Of a stretch of 64,000 nucleotides of DNA, positions 1 to 8,184 are shown in pieces (within the stretch, counting starts at the first letter, position 1; each line of letters begins with the position of its first letter). Both the position numbers and the translations under genes were made by a program. Below the pieces are notes generated by a model that had not been told where the DNA came from, ran no database searches, and saw only the letters and a program-made list of their open reading frames with translations. The stretch lies in contig CALDRG010000103.1 of the NCBI GenBank assembly GCA_937911265.1, forward strand, positions 59,156 to 123,155, in the 5' to 3' direction. Source of the stretch: Thalassarchaeum sp002495735. Lineage in GTDB: Archaea > Thermoplasmatota > Poseidoniia > Poseidoniales > Thalassarchaeaceae.

Positions 1-266
1 TCAGAAAACAAAGAGTCTCAAGAGGCTGGCAGCAGAAGGATCTGGCAATGAAAATGAATGAGAGACTTAACACAATACAGAGAATAGAGAACGGTTCGAG
101 ACCTACTGATGAATTGGTGAAGAAGTTGGAGAAGGTACTAGGCATTACCCTACTAGGGGACTCTGACATAGAATATGATGCACAATTATCGCAGGGAAGC
201 GGTAGGGGGCTGACTATCGCAGATGCCTTAGAGGACTACTTGACTAAAGGAGAATCTGATGACTGA
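1..266 (+). CDS. Multiprotein bridging factor 1 homologue, C-terminal part (5' truncated by window)
   Basis: The reading frame is already open at the first complete codon (position 3), so the true start lies upstream of the window. The visible 87 or so residues are a Cro/C1-type helix-turn-helix: a WQQKDLAMKMN helix, then a recognition helix ending in IQRIENGSRP, then KLEKVLGITLLG. This matches the HTH and C-terminal segment of archaeal MBF1-type transcription co-regulators, which normally carry a zinc ribbon N-terminal to the HTH; that part is not visible. The tail is acidic. The stop overlaps the Tsr3 start by 8 bases, suggesting co-transcription. The family call is good; a specific regulatory role is not established from sequence. 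Confidence 0.8.
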   Translation, partial: RKQRVSRGWQQKDLAMKMNERLNTIQRIENGSRPTDELVKKLEKVLGITLLGDSDIEYDAQLSQGSGRGLTIADALEDYLTKGESDD

Positions 267-804
267 AGTTCCTCTTCATGTAATTCACCTGAATCAGGAT
301 GATCCACGTAAGTGTACTGCAAGGGCTATGGAGTCTAGGGGTCATGCTGAATTGCATCATCATCCGCGCCAAGCACCCAAGAGGGGTATTCTACTCAACC
401 CACAATCCGGTACGTTACAGGGCCCCGAAGATAACACACTGCTCAACTTAGGAGGGTCGATTGTCGCTTTGGACTGCTCGTGGAAGTCCCTTGACAGCGC
501 GATTAGAGAAGTATCCCATCATACTAGGCTTGGAGGGAGGACTTTGCCCGTTTTGCTCGCTGCCAACTCGGTATCGTGGGGCAAACCGGGTAGGTTGACT
601 ACTGCTGAGGCCCTATGTGCCTCAGTTATCATATCTGGAAGATGGGAGCAAGGCCAGAGAATCATAGAACCATTCACATTTGGGAGTGAGTTTCTGAATC
701 TGAACAACAATCCATTGGAAGCCTATTCAAATGCCAAGACAAATGCCGAATTAGCGGCAATGCAATGGGAGTTCTTCGACGAGCCCGATTCAACGAACGA
801 TTGA
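259..804 (+). CDS. tsr3: Tsr3-type rRNA aminocarboxypropyltransferase
   Basis: 181 residues, full length for the archaeal Tsr3 (DUF367) family, which transfers the 3-amino-3-carboxypropyl group of S-adenosylmethionine to a hypermodified uridine in small-subunit rRNA. Recognisable blocks in order: the N-terminal DDPRKCTA segment, LLNPQSGTLQGPEDN, ALDCSW, and the LPVLLAANSVSWGKPG loop followed by TTAEALCASVIISG. It overlaps the MBF1 gene by 8 bases and ends 14 bases beyond the stop of the convergent MetRS gene, so the two genes overlap tail to tail. Assignment rests on the family motifs; the exact rRNA position is inferred from the family. Confidence 0.88.
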   Translation: MTEVPLHVIHLNQDDPRKCTARAMESRGHAELHHHPRQAPKRGILLNPQSGTLQGPEDNTLLNLGGSIVALDCSWKSLDSAIREVSHHTRLGGRTLPVLLAANSVSWGKPGRLTTAEALCASVIISGRWEQGQRIIEPFTFGSEFLNLNNNPLEAYSNAKTNAELAAMQWEFFDEPDSTND

Positions 805-2997
805 GCCGGGCGCCAGGTCTTCACAAATTGTCAGTACCGATACCTTCCCATCATCGTCTTCAGCTGCTAGGAGCATTCCTTCAGATATCACGCCCCTGAG
901 TTTTCGAGGTTTCAGATTTGCGACATATACTACATTGAGGCCTAGAAGATCGGAAGCATCCACTACCCCTTTCAATCCAGCACATATAGTGCGACTAGAT
1001 TGGGGGGCATCTTCTATTGTGATGACGTATAACTTGTCGGCATTAGGATGATCATCAACAGAAGTGATTTTACCCGTCTTCATCTCAACTTTCATGAAAT
1101 CTTCAAAATCGATGTAATCGCCTCCAGAGTCTTCGGGCGCGGTGTCGCTCTCATTGACCTTGCTATCTGACCCTTCTTCCGCCACAGCCATCTCAGTTGC
1201 GATTATTTCCTCTAAATCCAATTTTTGGAACAAAGGATCCGGTTTTGCGGAATTCCAATTCAAGACATCTAAAGAAAACGCCTCATCCCAGAGTATCGTA
1301 TCAATATCCGTTTCCTCGCCCAACATCGCCCACAGTCGGTCAGACTGGAACGGTAGGAATGGCCTCAGAGCCACTGCGAGACCTCGGCACATAGACCAAG
1401 CATACGCTAATGCTGACAATGCAGACCTCGCCTCCTCGGAATCTTGATTGTCCAAATGCTTCCAAGGTGCTGCGATCTGCAGTATGGAATTACCCAATTG
1501 TGCTATGCCCATTATACTACGCAGCGCTTCTTTGAATCTCTGCCGCTCCATCGATTCAATGGCTTCAGACATTAGTGCCTGAATATCTGATGAATACTGC
1601 GGAAAATTTGATGAGTCGAAGAATACGGAAAGGGGATTACCTCCATCGGAAGGCAATCTATGAGTCAATGTCATGACTCTGTGTACAAAATTTGCGTATG
1701 TCCCAATCAACTCATTATTGACCCTATCGACATATTCATTCCATCGAAAATCTGCATCATGACCTTCGGGCATATTGATCGATAGGTAATATCTCAGTGT
1801 ATCTGGATCGAACCTACTCAAAAATGATGGTAGCCATACTCCGTGTCGTCGACTCTTGCTGAACTGGCCGCCTTGTAACATCAGGTATTCGTTCGCAGGA
1901 ACATTGTATTCCAGAGCCAAATGCCCCGGCTCTGGTGTGTGCGTGATGTTCCCACCTGAATTTGCAGCATTAATCCCCATAATAATTGCAGGCCAGATAA
2001 TTGTATGAAACGGAATGTTGTCCTTACCCATGAAGTAAATGTGCTTCGGTTGAACCCCGTCTTCAGAAACCTTCCACCAACGCTCCCATGCATCATTACC
2101 ATCTGAATGTCCGGACTTAGATGCGAACCTCTCAGCCCAGATACGTGCACATGTATAGTACCCCTGTACCGCCTCAAACCACACATAAACTCTCTTCGAG
2201 TCCCACTCCTCACCCTCTAGGGGTAATTTGATTCCCCACTCTATGTCTCTAGTCACTGCACGTGGCCGGAGCCCCATGTCCAACCAGTTCTTTGTCATCG
2301 CACGTACATTTGGCCTCCATGTTCCCTTTCGATCTTCGTAATGCGATAATAGAGATTCCTGGAACATATCCAATCGGAAGAATAAGTGTTCAGTATCCCT
2401 AACTTCAATCGCCGAAGACGAATCCAGTTTGGAGAGTGGATTCAGTAGTTCATTGGCCTCGTAAGTAGCTCCACAATCATCACATTGATCCCCGCGGGCA
2501 CCAGATGCCGAACATACAGGACAATTTCCTTCGACATATCTGTCAGGTAAGAATCGTATTGCCCCATCTTCTGAAACAGAACAATACTGCTGCATGGTCT
2601 CTGTAGACAACATATTGGCATCGAGTAATTCGGTGAATACCTCTCTGACAATTTCCTTATGGCGATAATCAGAGGTTCTGTTGTACAGCGCTCCTCCAAA
2701 CTCTATTCCCCTAGGATCTACATTACACCCCCATGAGCAACCTAAATCGATCAGTGCCTTGCTGTTTATTTCGTGAAACCTATCAACTATTTCTTGAGGT
2801 TCTACGCCTTCCTGTTCTGCTGTGAGTGTTATGGGTGTTCCGTGTTCGTCGGACCCGCTACACATCAGTACACTTCGTCCTCTTGCACGCTCATATCGGT
2901 ATTGTATGTCTGCAGGGAGACAGTTGCCGGCAACATGGCCCAAATGAAGAGGGCCATTTGCATATGGCCATGCCATGAATATCGCTACATGCTCCAT
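790..2997 (-). CDS. metG: Methionyl-tRNA synthetase with C-terminal tRNA-binding domain
   Basis: Class I aminoacyl-tRNA synthetase charging initiator and elongator tRNA-Met. The HIGH motif is HLGH at residues 18-21, a zinc-knuckle region reads CPVCSASGARGDQCDDC, and the KMSKS loop is QFSKSRR near residue 382. Residues from about 625 to the end form an EMAP/Trbp111-like tRNA-binding OB fold (KVEMKTGKITSV, HPNADKLYV), fused as in many MetRS. I use the ATG at 2997 rather than 3030: the family begins just before the AWPYANGP strand, and an AT-rich TATA-like box at 3030-3039 would overlap the longer start. It ends convergent to and overlapping Tsr3. Confidence 0.95.
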   Translation of the reverse strand: MEHVAIFMAWPYANGPLHLGHVAGNCLPADIQYRYERARGRSVLMCSGSDEHGTPITLTAEQEGVEPQEIVDRFHEINSKALIDLGCSWGCNVDPRGIEFGGALYNRTSDYRHKEIVREVFTELLDANMLSTETMQQYCSVSEDGAIRFLPDRYVEGNCPVCSASGARGDQCDDCGATYEANELLNPLSKLDSSSAIEVRDTEHLFFRLDMFQESLLSHYEDRKGTWRPNVRAMTKNWLDMGLRPRAVTRDIEWGIKLPLEGEEWDSKRVYVWFEAVQGYYTCARIWAERFASKSGHSDGNDAWERWWKVSEDGVQPKHIYFMGKDNIPFHTIIWPAIIMGINAANSGGNITHTPEPGHLALEYNVPANEYLMLQGGQFSKSRRHGVWLPSFLSRFDPDTLRYYLSINMPEGHDADFRWNEYVDRVNNELIGTYANFVHRVMTLTHRLPSDGGNPLSVFFDSSNFPQYSSDIQALMSEAIESMERQRFKEALRSIMGIAQLGNSILQIAAPWKHLDNQDSEEARSALSALAYAWSMCRGLAVALRPFLPFQSDRLWAMLGEETDIDTILWDEAFSLDVLNWNSAKPDPLFQKLDLEEIIATEMAVAEEGSDSKVNESDTAPEDSGGDYIDFEDFMKVEMKTGKITSVDDHPNADKLYVITIEDAPQSSRTICAGLKGVVDASDLLGLNVVYVANLKPRKLRGVISEGMLLAAEDDDGKVSVLTICEDLAPGSIVR

Positions 2998-3029
2998 TTC
3001 CGCCGCCCCTATTGGGAAAGGCGGAGCCA

Positions 3030-3039
3030 CATATTTATG
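3030..3039 (-). promoter_or_regulatory. TATA-like box for metG
   Basis: On the minus strand the sequence reads CATAAATATG, 33-42 bases before the preferred metG start. Its spacing fits a leaderless or very short-leader archaeal transcript and argues against the longer start at 3030. Inference from spacing only. Confidence 0.45.
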
Positions 3040-3133
3040 TCATCATCGCCCATCGCCTGTAATGGAGCCGCAACTCGTGCACACCATTGGCAATCATCCA
3101 CTTCTCATGGATGAACTCTAAGAGGCATCAGAA

Positions 3134-4195
3134 TTGAGCGATTATACACTGATTGTATCCTATGCCCTTTTGGCACTTGGAGCGTCGTTTCTATGCAGCA
3201 TTCTTGAAGCAGTTCTGCTATCGACGACGCACGCCCACATCAAGTCAATGAATGAAAGTCATGAGAAGATTAGTCGTGTCTGGTTGGGATACAAAGAAGA
3301 CCCTGAAAGGCCGCTCACCGCGATATTGACTTTGAATACCTTCGCACATACGGTTGGAGCCTTGGGGGTAGGTTATGAGGTCGAGAAGCTAAATCCAGGA
3401 GAGTATGGCGTCGCTATCGCTTCCGCTATACTGACAATTGCTATACTATTGCTCAGTGAGATACTTCCTAAGACAATAGGGGCATTGTATTGGAGGAAGT
3501 TGACAGTATCCTCAGCACATACACTACGAATACTGATGATTCTACTCTGGCCGATTGTCAGACCGATAGAAATGCTCCGATCGCTATTACCAGCGGTCCA
3601 TATTGAAGCTGTAACAAGGTCTGAACTGTCGGTGCTCGCGGATATAGCTGAAGAATCTGACCAAATTGAAGAAGATGAGGAGGCGGTGATTCAGAATGTG
3701 CTGCGCTTGCGTGAAATCATGGTCAGTGACGTCATGACTCCGCGTGTTGTCATGTCCACAGTAGGAACTGATGAAACAGTACAGTCAATTATTGAGAGAA
3801 TACCAATCATGATTTACGGTCGCATGCCAGTCACGGGAGATAGTATTGATGACGTGAAGGGAATGGTACTGAGGAGTGAGATATTGCGGCGGGCATCCAT
3901 AGATGATTACTCCAGCACTATGGGAGAATTATCACGTGGTACGCATCACTGCAAGCAAGATGACTCGGTCGACAAGGCCTTAGATGTGCTATTAGAAAAC
4001 AAGGTACAGATGCTGATAGTCAAGGATGACTTCGGGGGTACTGTAGGCTTGATTACAATGGAAGATGTAATAGAGACACTCCTCGGTGTTGAGATTGTTG
4101 ACGAGTCTGATCAAGAAGGAATAGATGATGGTGTGCATCACGAGGATATGAGGGAATTAGCTAAGCAGAGATATGAGCACTCAGAATCTGAATGA
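3134..4195 (+). CDS. CNNM/CorC-type membrane protein (DUF21 plus CBS pair)
   Basis: 353 residues from a TTG start. The N-terminal half (about 5-165) is a DUF21/CNNM transmembrane domain with three or four hydrophobic segments and the conserved LSEILPKTIGALY signature. The C-terminal half holds a CBS-domain pair: first repeat around VMTPRVVMSTVGTDETVQ, second around LLENKVQMLIVKDDFGGTVG followed by LITMEDVIETLLGVEIVDE. The family includes magnesium/cobalt efflux-associated proteins and haemolysin-like proteins; CBS pairs commonly sense adenine nucleotides. The usual C-terminal CorC_HlyC transporter-associated domain is missing, so this is the short form. Transport substrate cannot be read from sequence. 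It ends one base from the convergent RDD-like gene. Confidence 0.85.
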   Translation: MSDYTLIVSYALLALGASFLCSILEAVLLSTTHAHIKSMNESHEKISRVWLGYKEDPERPLTAILTLNTFAHTVGALGVGYEVEKLNPGEYGVAIASAILTIAILLLSEILPKTIGALYWRKLTVSSAHTLRILMILLWPIVRPIEMLRSLLPAVHIEAVTRSELSVLADIAEESDQIEEDEEAVIQNVLRLREIMVSDVMTPRVVMSTVGTDETVQSIIERIPIMIYGRMPVTGDSIDDVKGMVLRSEILRRASIDDYSSTMGELSRGTHHCKQDDSVDKALDVLLENKVQMLIVKDDFGGTVGLITMEDVIETLLGVEIVDESDQEGIDDGVHHEDMRELAKQRYEHSESE

Positions 4196-4196
4196 T

Positions 4197-4985
4197 TTAG
4201 GTGACATCCTCATCATCTTCTGCCATCATCCCACGTTGTTCCGCATATTCTCCAATTGACTGGAGTCTCTTAATCAATCCAGAATCAGACTCTGTCTTTT
4301 CAGCTGTAACTAGCCAAACACCTCCGAATAACCTGTCCCAGAACCCAAGTTTTTCATCACCTCTATTGCGCAAGAAACGATCCAATATAGGCACCAACAA
4401 TAATGTCATTGAAGTACCAACAAATATCTTGTTTCCATTTGTCCACTCGGTTCCTTCCGAAATTAGTAGCAACACCCCAAATAAGCCTGCTAGAATTAGT
4501 GGAATATTGGCACTTTTAGCCAGATGGTATAGAAATTGTGGGTTATTCCCTCTTGTATCTACAAATTGAGTTCCAGTGACTATATTCCCAGCCGATCTAG
4601 AAATCTTTGATGGTAAGTAGAACATATTCCCCAATGCTAGTACTAATGCAACAATTATTGGAACCGTAGGATCGGCATCTGCTTGACTCATAATTACTCC
4701 TGTAATAATCAAGATTCCCCAATTTGCTATTGTATCCACAAGGTACCGGAATGATGTCCTTACTCGAGCAGCGGGTTCAAATCCCTCAGGTATAACCTTA
4801 GCAACCCGCTCCTTCTTCGCCTTCTTCTCCTTTCGCTCCCTGCGTGGACGAGCCTTCTTGGCTTTCTTTGTCTTCTTCTGCACAGGCTCCGGATCTTGAA
4901 CAATAACAGCCTTAGGTGGCTCGGTAGTTGGAACCTGTTCCTCTTCTTCTGATTGAATCTTCCCGGCCTTTTCCAATAGTCCCAT
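4197..4985 (-). CDS. Membrane protein with lysine-rich cytoplasmic N-terminus, RDD-like
   Basis: 262 residues. Residues 1-70 are highly charged: an acidic patch followed by a Lys/Arg run (KKTKKAKKARPRRERKEKK), probably disordered and cytoplasmic. From about 75 there are four hydrophobic segments (YLVDTIANWGILII; VPIIVALVLALGNMF; IPLILAGLFGVLLLI; IFVGTSMTLLLVPIL). The arrangement RYLVD in the first segment, GTQFVDTRG after the second and FWDRLFGGVWLVTA near the end resembles RDD-family membrane proteins, whose function is mostly unknown. It follows the 4989-5762 gene by three bases on the same strand, so the two are almost certainly one transcription unit. The RDD assignment is tentative. Confidence 0.6.
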   Translation of the reverse strand: MGLLEKAGKIQSEEEEQVPTTEPPKAVIVQDPEPVQKKTKKAKKARPRRERKEKKAKKERVAKVIPEGFEPAARVRTSFRYLVDTIANWGILIITGVIMSQADADPTVPIIVALVLALGNMFYLPSKISRSAGNIVTGTQFVDTRGNNPQFLYHLAKSANIPLILAGLFGVLLLISEGTEWTNGNKIFVGTSMTLLLVPILDRFLRNRGDEKLGFWDRLFGGVWLVTAEKTESDSGLIKRLQSIGEYAEQRGMMAEDDEDVT

Positions 4986-4988
4986 GCT

Positions 4989-5762
4989 TCAACCTCCATA
5001 TTTCTGACCCGTGCGGGTAAATATCTCAAAACCCGGTGATTCCACGAACTCGTTTATCTTATCCTCCGGTAATTCGCCTAGTTCGGCGTTTATCATGGTG
5101 AAGAATGCCTTACGAGCATCTTCATCTGCGGCTTCAGGATTTGTGCCAACTGATTCGAATAATGCGAATGAATCAGAATTTAAGAATCGACTGATGAAGT
5201 CTTCAGGCATATTACCAAGAAGATTGTTGACTACCTCAAAAAATTCTACGAATTCATCGGCATGTGAATCATCCATATCACGTTCTTCAATCTCGATTGT
5301 AGGGGCGGATACCAACTCCACCGTAGGCTTTACTGCCCTGATATCCTGCTGCTGCTGTTTTCTAAGGACGATAATTTCCCTATCCAATTCAGAACCAAAG
5401 CGGTCCGAGAACCTATCTAACAGAGTGCCGACATCACCTGTAGCTATCCTATCTATGTGACCGTACATACTATCCTTTGAGTCAGTGACCATACTAGGGT
5501 CTGATGATCGTCTCTTCTCCCACTGGGCTTGGAAATCATTCGATTCGTCGAATACCTCTTCCTCTAGATCCTCCCCTAGAAATTCAGTGGCATCATCAAG
5601 CTTGAATTCTTTCTCCGGAACCATTGCAGGAGGAGGGGGAGGGGGAGGTAATGTGATCCCTGGAGGTAATGGAGGAAGAGGGAGTCCGGATACATCAGAA
5701 AAGTCTTCGTCGTCCTCTACCACGTGCCCACCGAGTTGATTCCGAAACTCTCCACTATTCAA
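4989..5762 (-). CDS. Hypothetical acidic protein with polyproline segment and duplicated C-terminal helical motif
   Basis: 257 residues, no family recognised. The N-terminus is acidic and then proline-rich (LPLPPLPPG, then PPPPPPP), followed by an acidic low-complexity region. A predicted amphipathic stretch (LDREIIVLRKQQQQD) may be a short coiled coil. The last 90 residues contain two copies of one motif: LLGNMPEDFISRFLNSDSFA and ELGELPEDKINEFVESPGFE, about 44 residues apart. This suggests a tandem helical module, possibly for protein-protein contact. No signal peptide or membrane segment. It lies 33 bases downstream of priS on the same strand and three bases before the RDD-like gene. Confidence 0.7.
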   Translation of the reverse strand: MNSGEFRNQLGGHVVEDDEDFSDVSGLPLPPLPPGITLPPPPPPPAMVPEKEFKLDDATEFLGEDLEEEVFDESNDFQAQWEKRRSSDPSMVTDSKDSMYGHIDRIATGDVGTLLDRFSDRFGSELDREIIVLRKQQQQDIRAVKPTVELVSAPTIEIEERDMDDSHADEFVEFFEVVNNLLGNMPEDFISRFLNSDSFALFESVGTNPEAADEDARKAFFTMINAELGELPEDKINEFVESPGFEIFTRTGQKYGG

Positions 5763-5795
5763 TATTCTGTGATTGGGGGCACCCTATATCTTCAC

Positions 5796-7031
5796 TTAGG
5801 GGGATATCAACGCCCCCCATCCTTTCAAAGAAAGGAAAGTTGCCATGCTTTCAGGAACTTCAATTATGTCACCTGTACTGCCTTCAACGTAGGATTCTGA
5901 GATTCTTGCCGTTATGTCATCCATGGTTAACTCAACCTTATGCGTGGACTGCCCCCCCAGAGCTACCGCTTCAGTGAGTGGGTCGAATGCATCAGAAGCG
6001 TCTGGATCCAGTCTGCTAAGGGGCAATTCTGTTACCCTGAGGCCGCACTTGCCATGAAGACTCCCAATCCACCTAATGACTCGTTTTACATCAACTGTGA
6101 CATTTTCGTCGGTTTCACCCGCACCACCTAACACTACTGCTGAGTCGCCTTTCACGAGTTCCCAAAACGCAGAAGTTTGTTCTTCTCCGAATACTGTAAG
6201 AGATGTGTTTGATTTTAGTCTCTCAATCTTAGTATCATTCAGACTCTGTTCGGCAAGCATTTCTAGCTTCTTCTTACTGAATGATTTGATTTTACTATCC
6301 CGACTTTTCAACCTCTGCTTCATTATTCCGTCCAGTTCAACTAAGAGATCAGCTCCAACCTTACTTTTCGAACCAATGGAACGCAGTTTCTCTACAACTA
6401 TATCTGTTCCATCTTCAACCCTATTTTTCCATCCTCCTTGTGAATTCCCCACCACAGTTTGGACGTTGACTCCCTCTCCTCGGATGTAATTGACCAATTG
6501 TCTACGAGCGTTTGAATCCAATTGTAGGTATGCAGGATCTCTGACATGAATATGATATCCCCTGTGCCCTGAGAACGACGTCTGTACATACTGCTCCTGA
6601 AATCCAAATTCTGGCTCTAAGAATTCAGACCACAGTTTCCATGCCTGATCCTGAATCGATTCTAGCATAGCTGGAAAATCTCTATCTGAGACTCCAGGTA
6701 GGTGGTCGCCATCCAAGTCAAATATCAAATCAGCACCTAACCATCCCTTATCTGTCATACTACGTTGTGAGGGGTCGTGATAGTATGCTGTACTATGGAA
6801 GCATGAATGTGGAGATTTGGTGTGTAAGTAGTGAAGAAGCTCAGACTTATCGGTGAACCCACGATGTCTGTCAGGTGGCCTAGAACCCCAAGGTATGAAC
6901 ATCCATTCCCTGGATCTAAATCTAGGAGGAGACCAGATATCATTGGTGCCTAAAGATTGATAGTACTCTGAGAATCGGTGCGCGAATCGACTCCATCCCT
7001 CGGCCATAAACAAGACAAAATGTCTAGGCAA
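5796..7031 (-). CDS. priS: DNA primase small (catalytic) subunit
   Basis: 411 residues, archaeo-eukaryotic primase superfamily. The catalytic acidic motif is DLIFDLDGDHL (Asp 105, 107 and 109), followed by the nucleotide-binding SFSGHRGYHIHV motif and RRQLVNYIRGEGVN. Near residue 325 is the block IRWIGSLHGKCGLRV, equivalent to the conserved PGSLHGKTG region, with Pro replaced here. It synthesises RNA/DNA primers together with PriL, which is not in this window. A 64-codon gene lies 13 bases upstream and the acidic 257-residue protein 33 bases downstream, all on the minus strand. Confidence 0.92.
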   Translation of the reverse strand: MPRHFVLFMAEGWSRFAHRFSEYYQSLGTNDIWSPPRFRSREWMFIPWGSRPPDRHRGFTDKSELLHYLHTKSPHSCFHSTAYYHDPSQRSMTDKGWLGADLIFDLDGDHLPGVSDRDFPAMLESIQDQAWKLWSEFLEPEFGFQEQYVQTSFSGHRGYHIHVRDPAYLQLDSNARRQLVNYIRGEGVNVQTVVGNSQGGWKNRVEDGTDIVVEKLRSIGSKSKVGADLLVELDGIMKQRLKSRDSKIKSFSKKKLEMLAEQSLNDTKIERLKSNTSLTVFGEEQTSAFWELVKGDSAVVLGGAGETDENVTVDVKRVIRWIGSLHGKCGLRVTELPLSRLDPDASDAFDPLTEAVALGGQSTHKVELTMDDITARISESYVEGSTGDIIEVPESMATFLSLKGWGALISP

Positions 7032-7044
7032 ATTAACTGTGCCA

Positions 7045-7239
7045 TCATTCGAGGTTCAGCGAACTAACCTCTCGACCTTCGGTTGCAGGTTGTGCCCCAG
7101 TGATTTCGATGTATGCCTCCCAACAAACATACTGATTGTCCAGTACAATAGCCTCAGCAAATGTCAACGCCTTACCTGTATGGGCGCATATGGGCCCTAA
7201 TTGCCCTGTTGCTGTAGACAGTTTTGTTGCATCGGGCAT
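7045..7239 (-). CDS. Small hypothetical protein upstream of priS
   Basis: 64 residues, no family recognised. It contains two cysteines (PICAHTGKAL and QYVCWEAY) with a His between them, but not a complete zinc-ribbon spacing. The gene begins with ATG and ends 13 bases before priS in the same direction, which is the main reason to believe it. No membrane segment. It could be a small priS-operon protein; a chance frame is less likely but possible. Confidence 0.5.
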   Translation of the reverse strand: MPDATKLSTATGQLGPICAHTGKALTFAEAIVLDNQYVCWEAYIEITGAQPATEGREVSSLNLE

Positions 7240-7286
7240 GGTATTTCGAGAGCCTATTGATTATTGACTGTTGCCATCTACAAGTT

Positions 7287-7307
7287 ACTCCCTAGGAGTT
7301 ATTTTCA
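7287..7307 (+). promoter_or_regulatory. Putative mqnD promoter with short inverted repeat
   Basis: An AT-rich TATA-like stretch (AGTTATTTTCA, 7297-7307) lies 23-33 bases before the preferred mqnD ATG at 7330. A short perfect inverted repeat ACTCC-cta-GGAGT spans 7287-7299 and touches its upstream edge, where a regulator could block TBP/TFB. Arms of five bases are short, so chance is possible. Confidence 0.3.
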
Positions 7308-7329
7308 ACCCATCGCCATTCGGGCCACT

Positions 7330-8184
7330 ATGGAAGAAGAATCTATGTTTAGAATAGGTCATTCCCCGGACCCCGACGATGCATTCATGTTCCACGCATT
7401 AACTACCGGAGCACTAGATACCCAGCAGAGGAAATATGTGCACGAGCTACACGATATTGAACAGTTGAACAGTTATGCATTAAAGGGTATGTTCGAAGTT
7501 TCCGCAGTCAGTATTCACTCATACCCAATGATTGCAGATCGTTACCAACTGATGAACTGTGGAGCATCTATGGGGGAGGGGTATGGTCCAATTTTGGTAT
7601 CTCGATCTGAGTTAACTCATGATGAGGCGAAAACTAGGACAATCGCCGTACCTGGACTGGGTACTAGTGCCTATCTCGCGCTGAGAATTGCTTGGGGAGA
7701 TGTAGATGTTCACGTAGTACCTTTCGATAAAATTCTGCCTGCAGTGATCAGGGGTGAATACGATTTGGGCCTAATTATCCACGAGGGTCAAATTACGTGG
7801 GCGAACGAGGGTTTGCATCTAATTCTTGATTTGGGAGCTTGGTGGTTGGATTGGACAGGACTCCCCCTACCACTAGGAGGGAATGTTGTAAGACGGGATC
7901 TTGGTGAAGATATTTGTCAGAAAATTACTAGTGACGTCAAACGCAGCATCCAGCATTCTCTCGGCAACCCAGATTCAGCACTAGAATTCGCTAAATTATG
8001 GGGAAGAGGCATTGATGATGACACTAACAGAGAGTTCGTAGGCATGTACGTAAATGAGCGAACACTGGATTATGGGGAAGACGGGAGAGAAGCAGTACGC
8101 AGATTCCTCAGAGAGGGTCAGAATATCGGAGTTGTTGAGTCCTCGTTAGATGTATCTACAATAGAATTCATGGGAGTTGAGTGA
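7330..8184 (+). CDS. mqnD: 1,4-dihydroxy-6-naphthoate synthase of the futalosine menaquinone pathway
   Basis: MqnD converts cyclic dehypoxanthine futalosine to 1,4-dihydroxy-6-naphthoate. The N-terminal hallmark GHSPDPDDAFMFHAL corresponds to the SPCPNDTF-type motif; further blocks are VSAVSIHSYP, GYGPILVSR, VPGLGTSAYLALRI, GLIIHEGQITW and GLPLPLGGNVVRRDL. The protein is a periplasmic-binding-protein-like fold without signal peptide. The frame is open from a TTG at 7264, but the ATG at 7330 is preferred because a TATA-like box lies 23-33 bases before it and the extra residues are not family-like. The stop is immediately followed by the ATG of the next gene at 8185, indicating translational coupling. 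Confidence 0.85.
   Translation: MEEESMFRIGHSPDPDDAFMFHALTTGALDTQQRKYVHELHDIEQLNSYALKGMFEVSAVSIHSYPMIADRYQLMNCGASMGEGYGPILVSRSELTHDEAKTRTIAVPGLGTSAYLALRIAWGDVDVHVVPFDKILPAVIRGEYDLGLIIHEGQITWANEGLHLILDLGAWWLDWTGLPLPLGGNVVRRDLGEDICQKITSDVKRSIQHSLGNPDSALEFAKLWGRGIDDDTNREFVGMYVNERTLDYGEDGREAVRRFLREGQNIGVVESSLDVSTIEFMGVE

Noticed and set aside
2998..3030. Longer start for methionyl-tRNA synthetase
   Set aside because: The extra 11 residues are not family-like and the region overlaps the likely TATA box at 3030-3039.
5011..5460. 149-codon plus-strand frame opposite the polyproline protein
   Set aside because: Serine/asparagine-rich shadow; the minus-strand frame has a duplicated motif and close same-strand neighbours.
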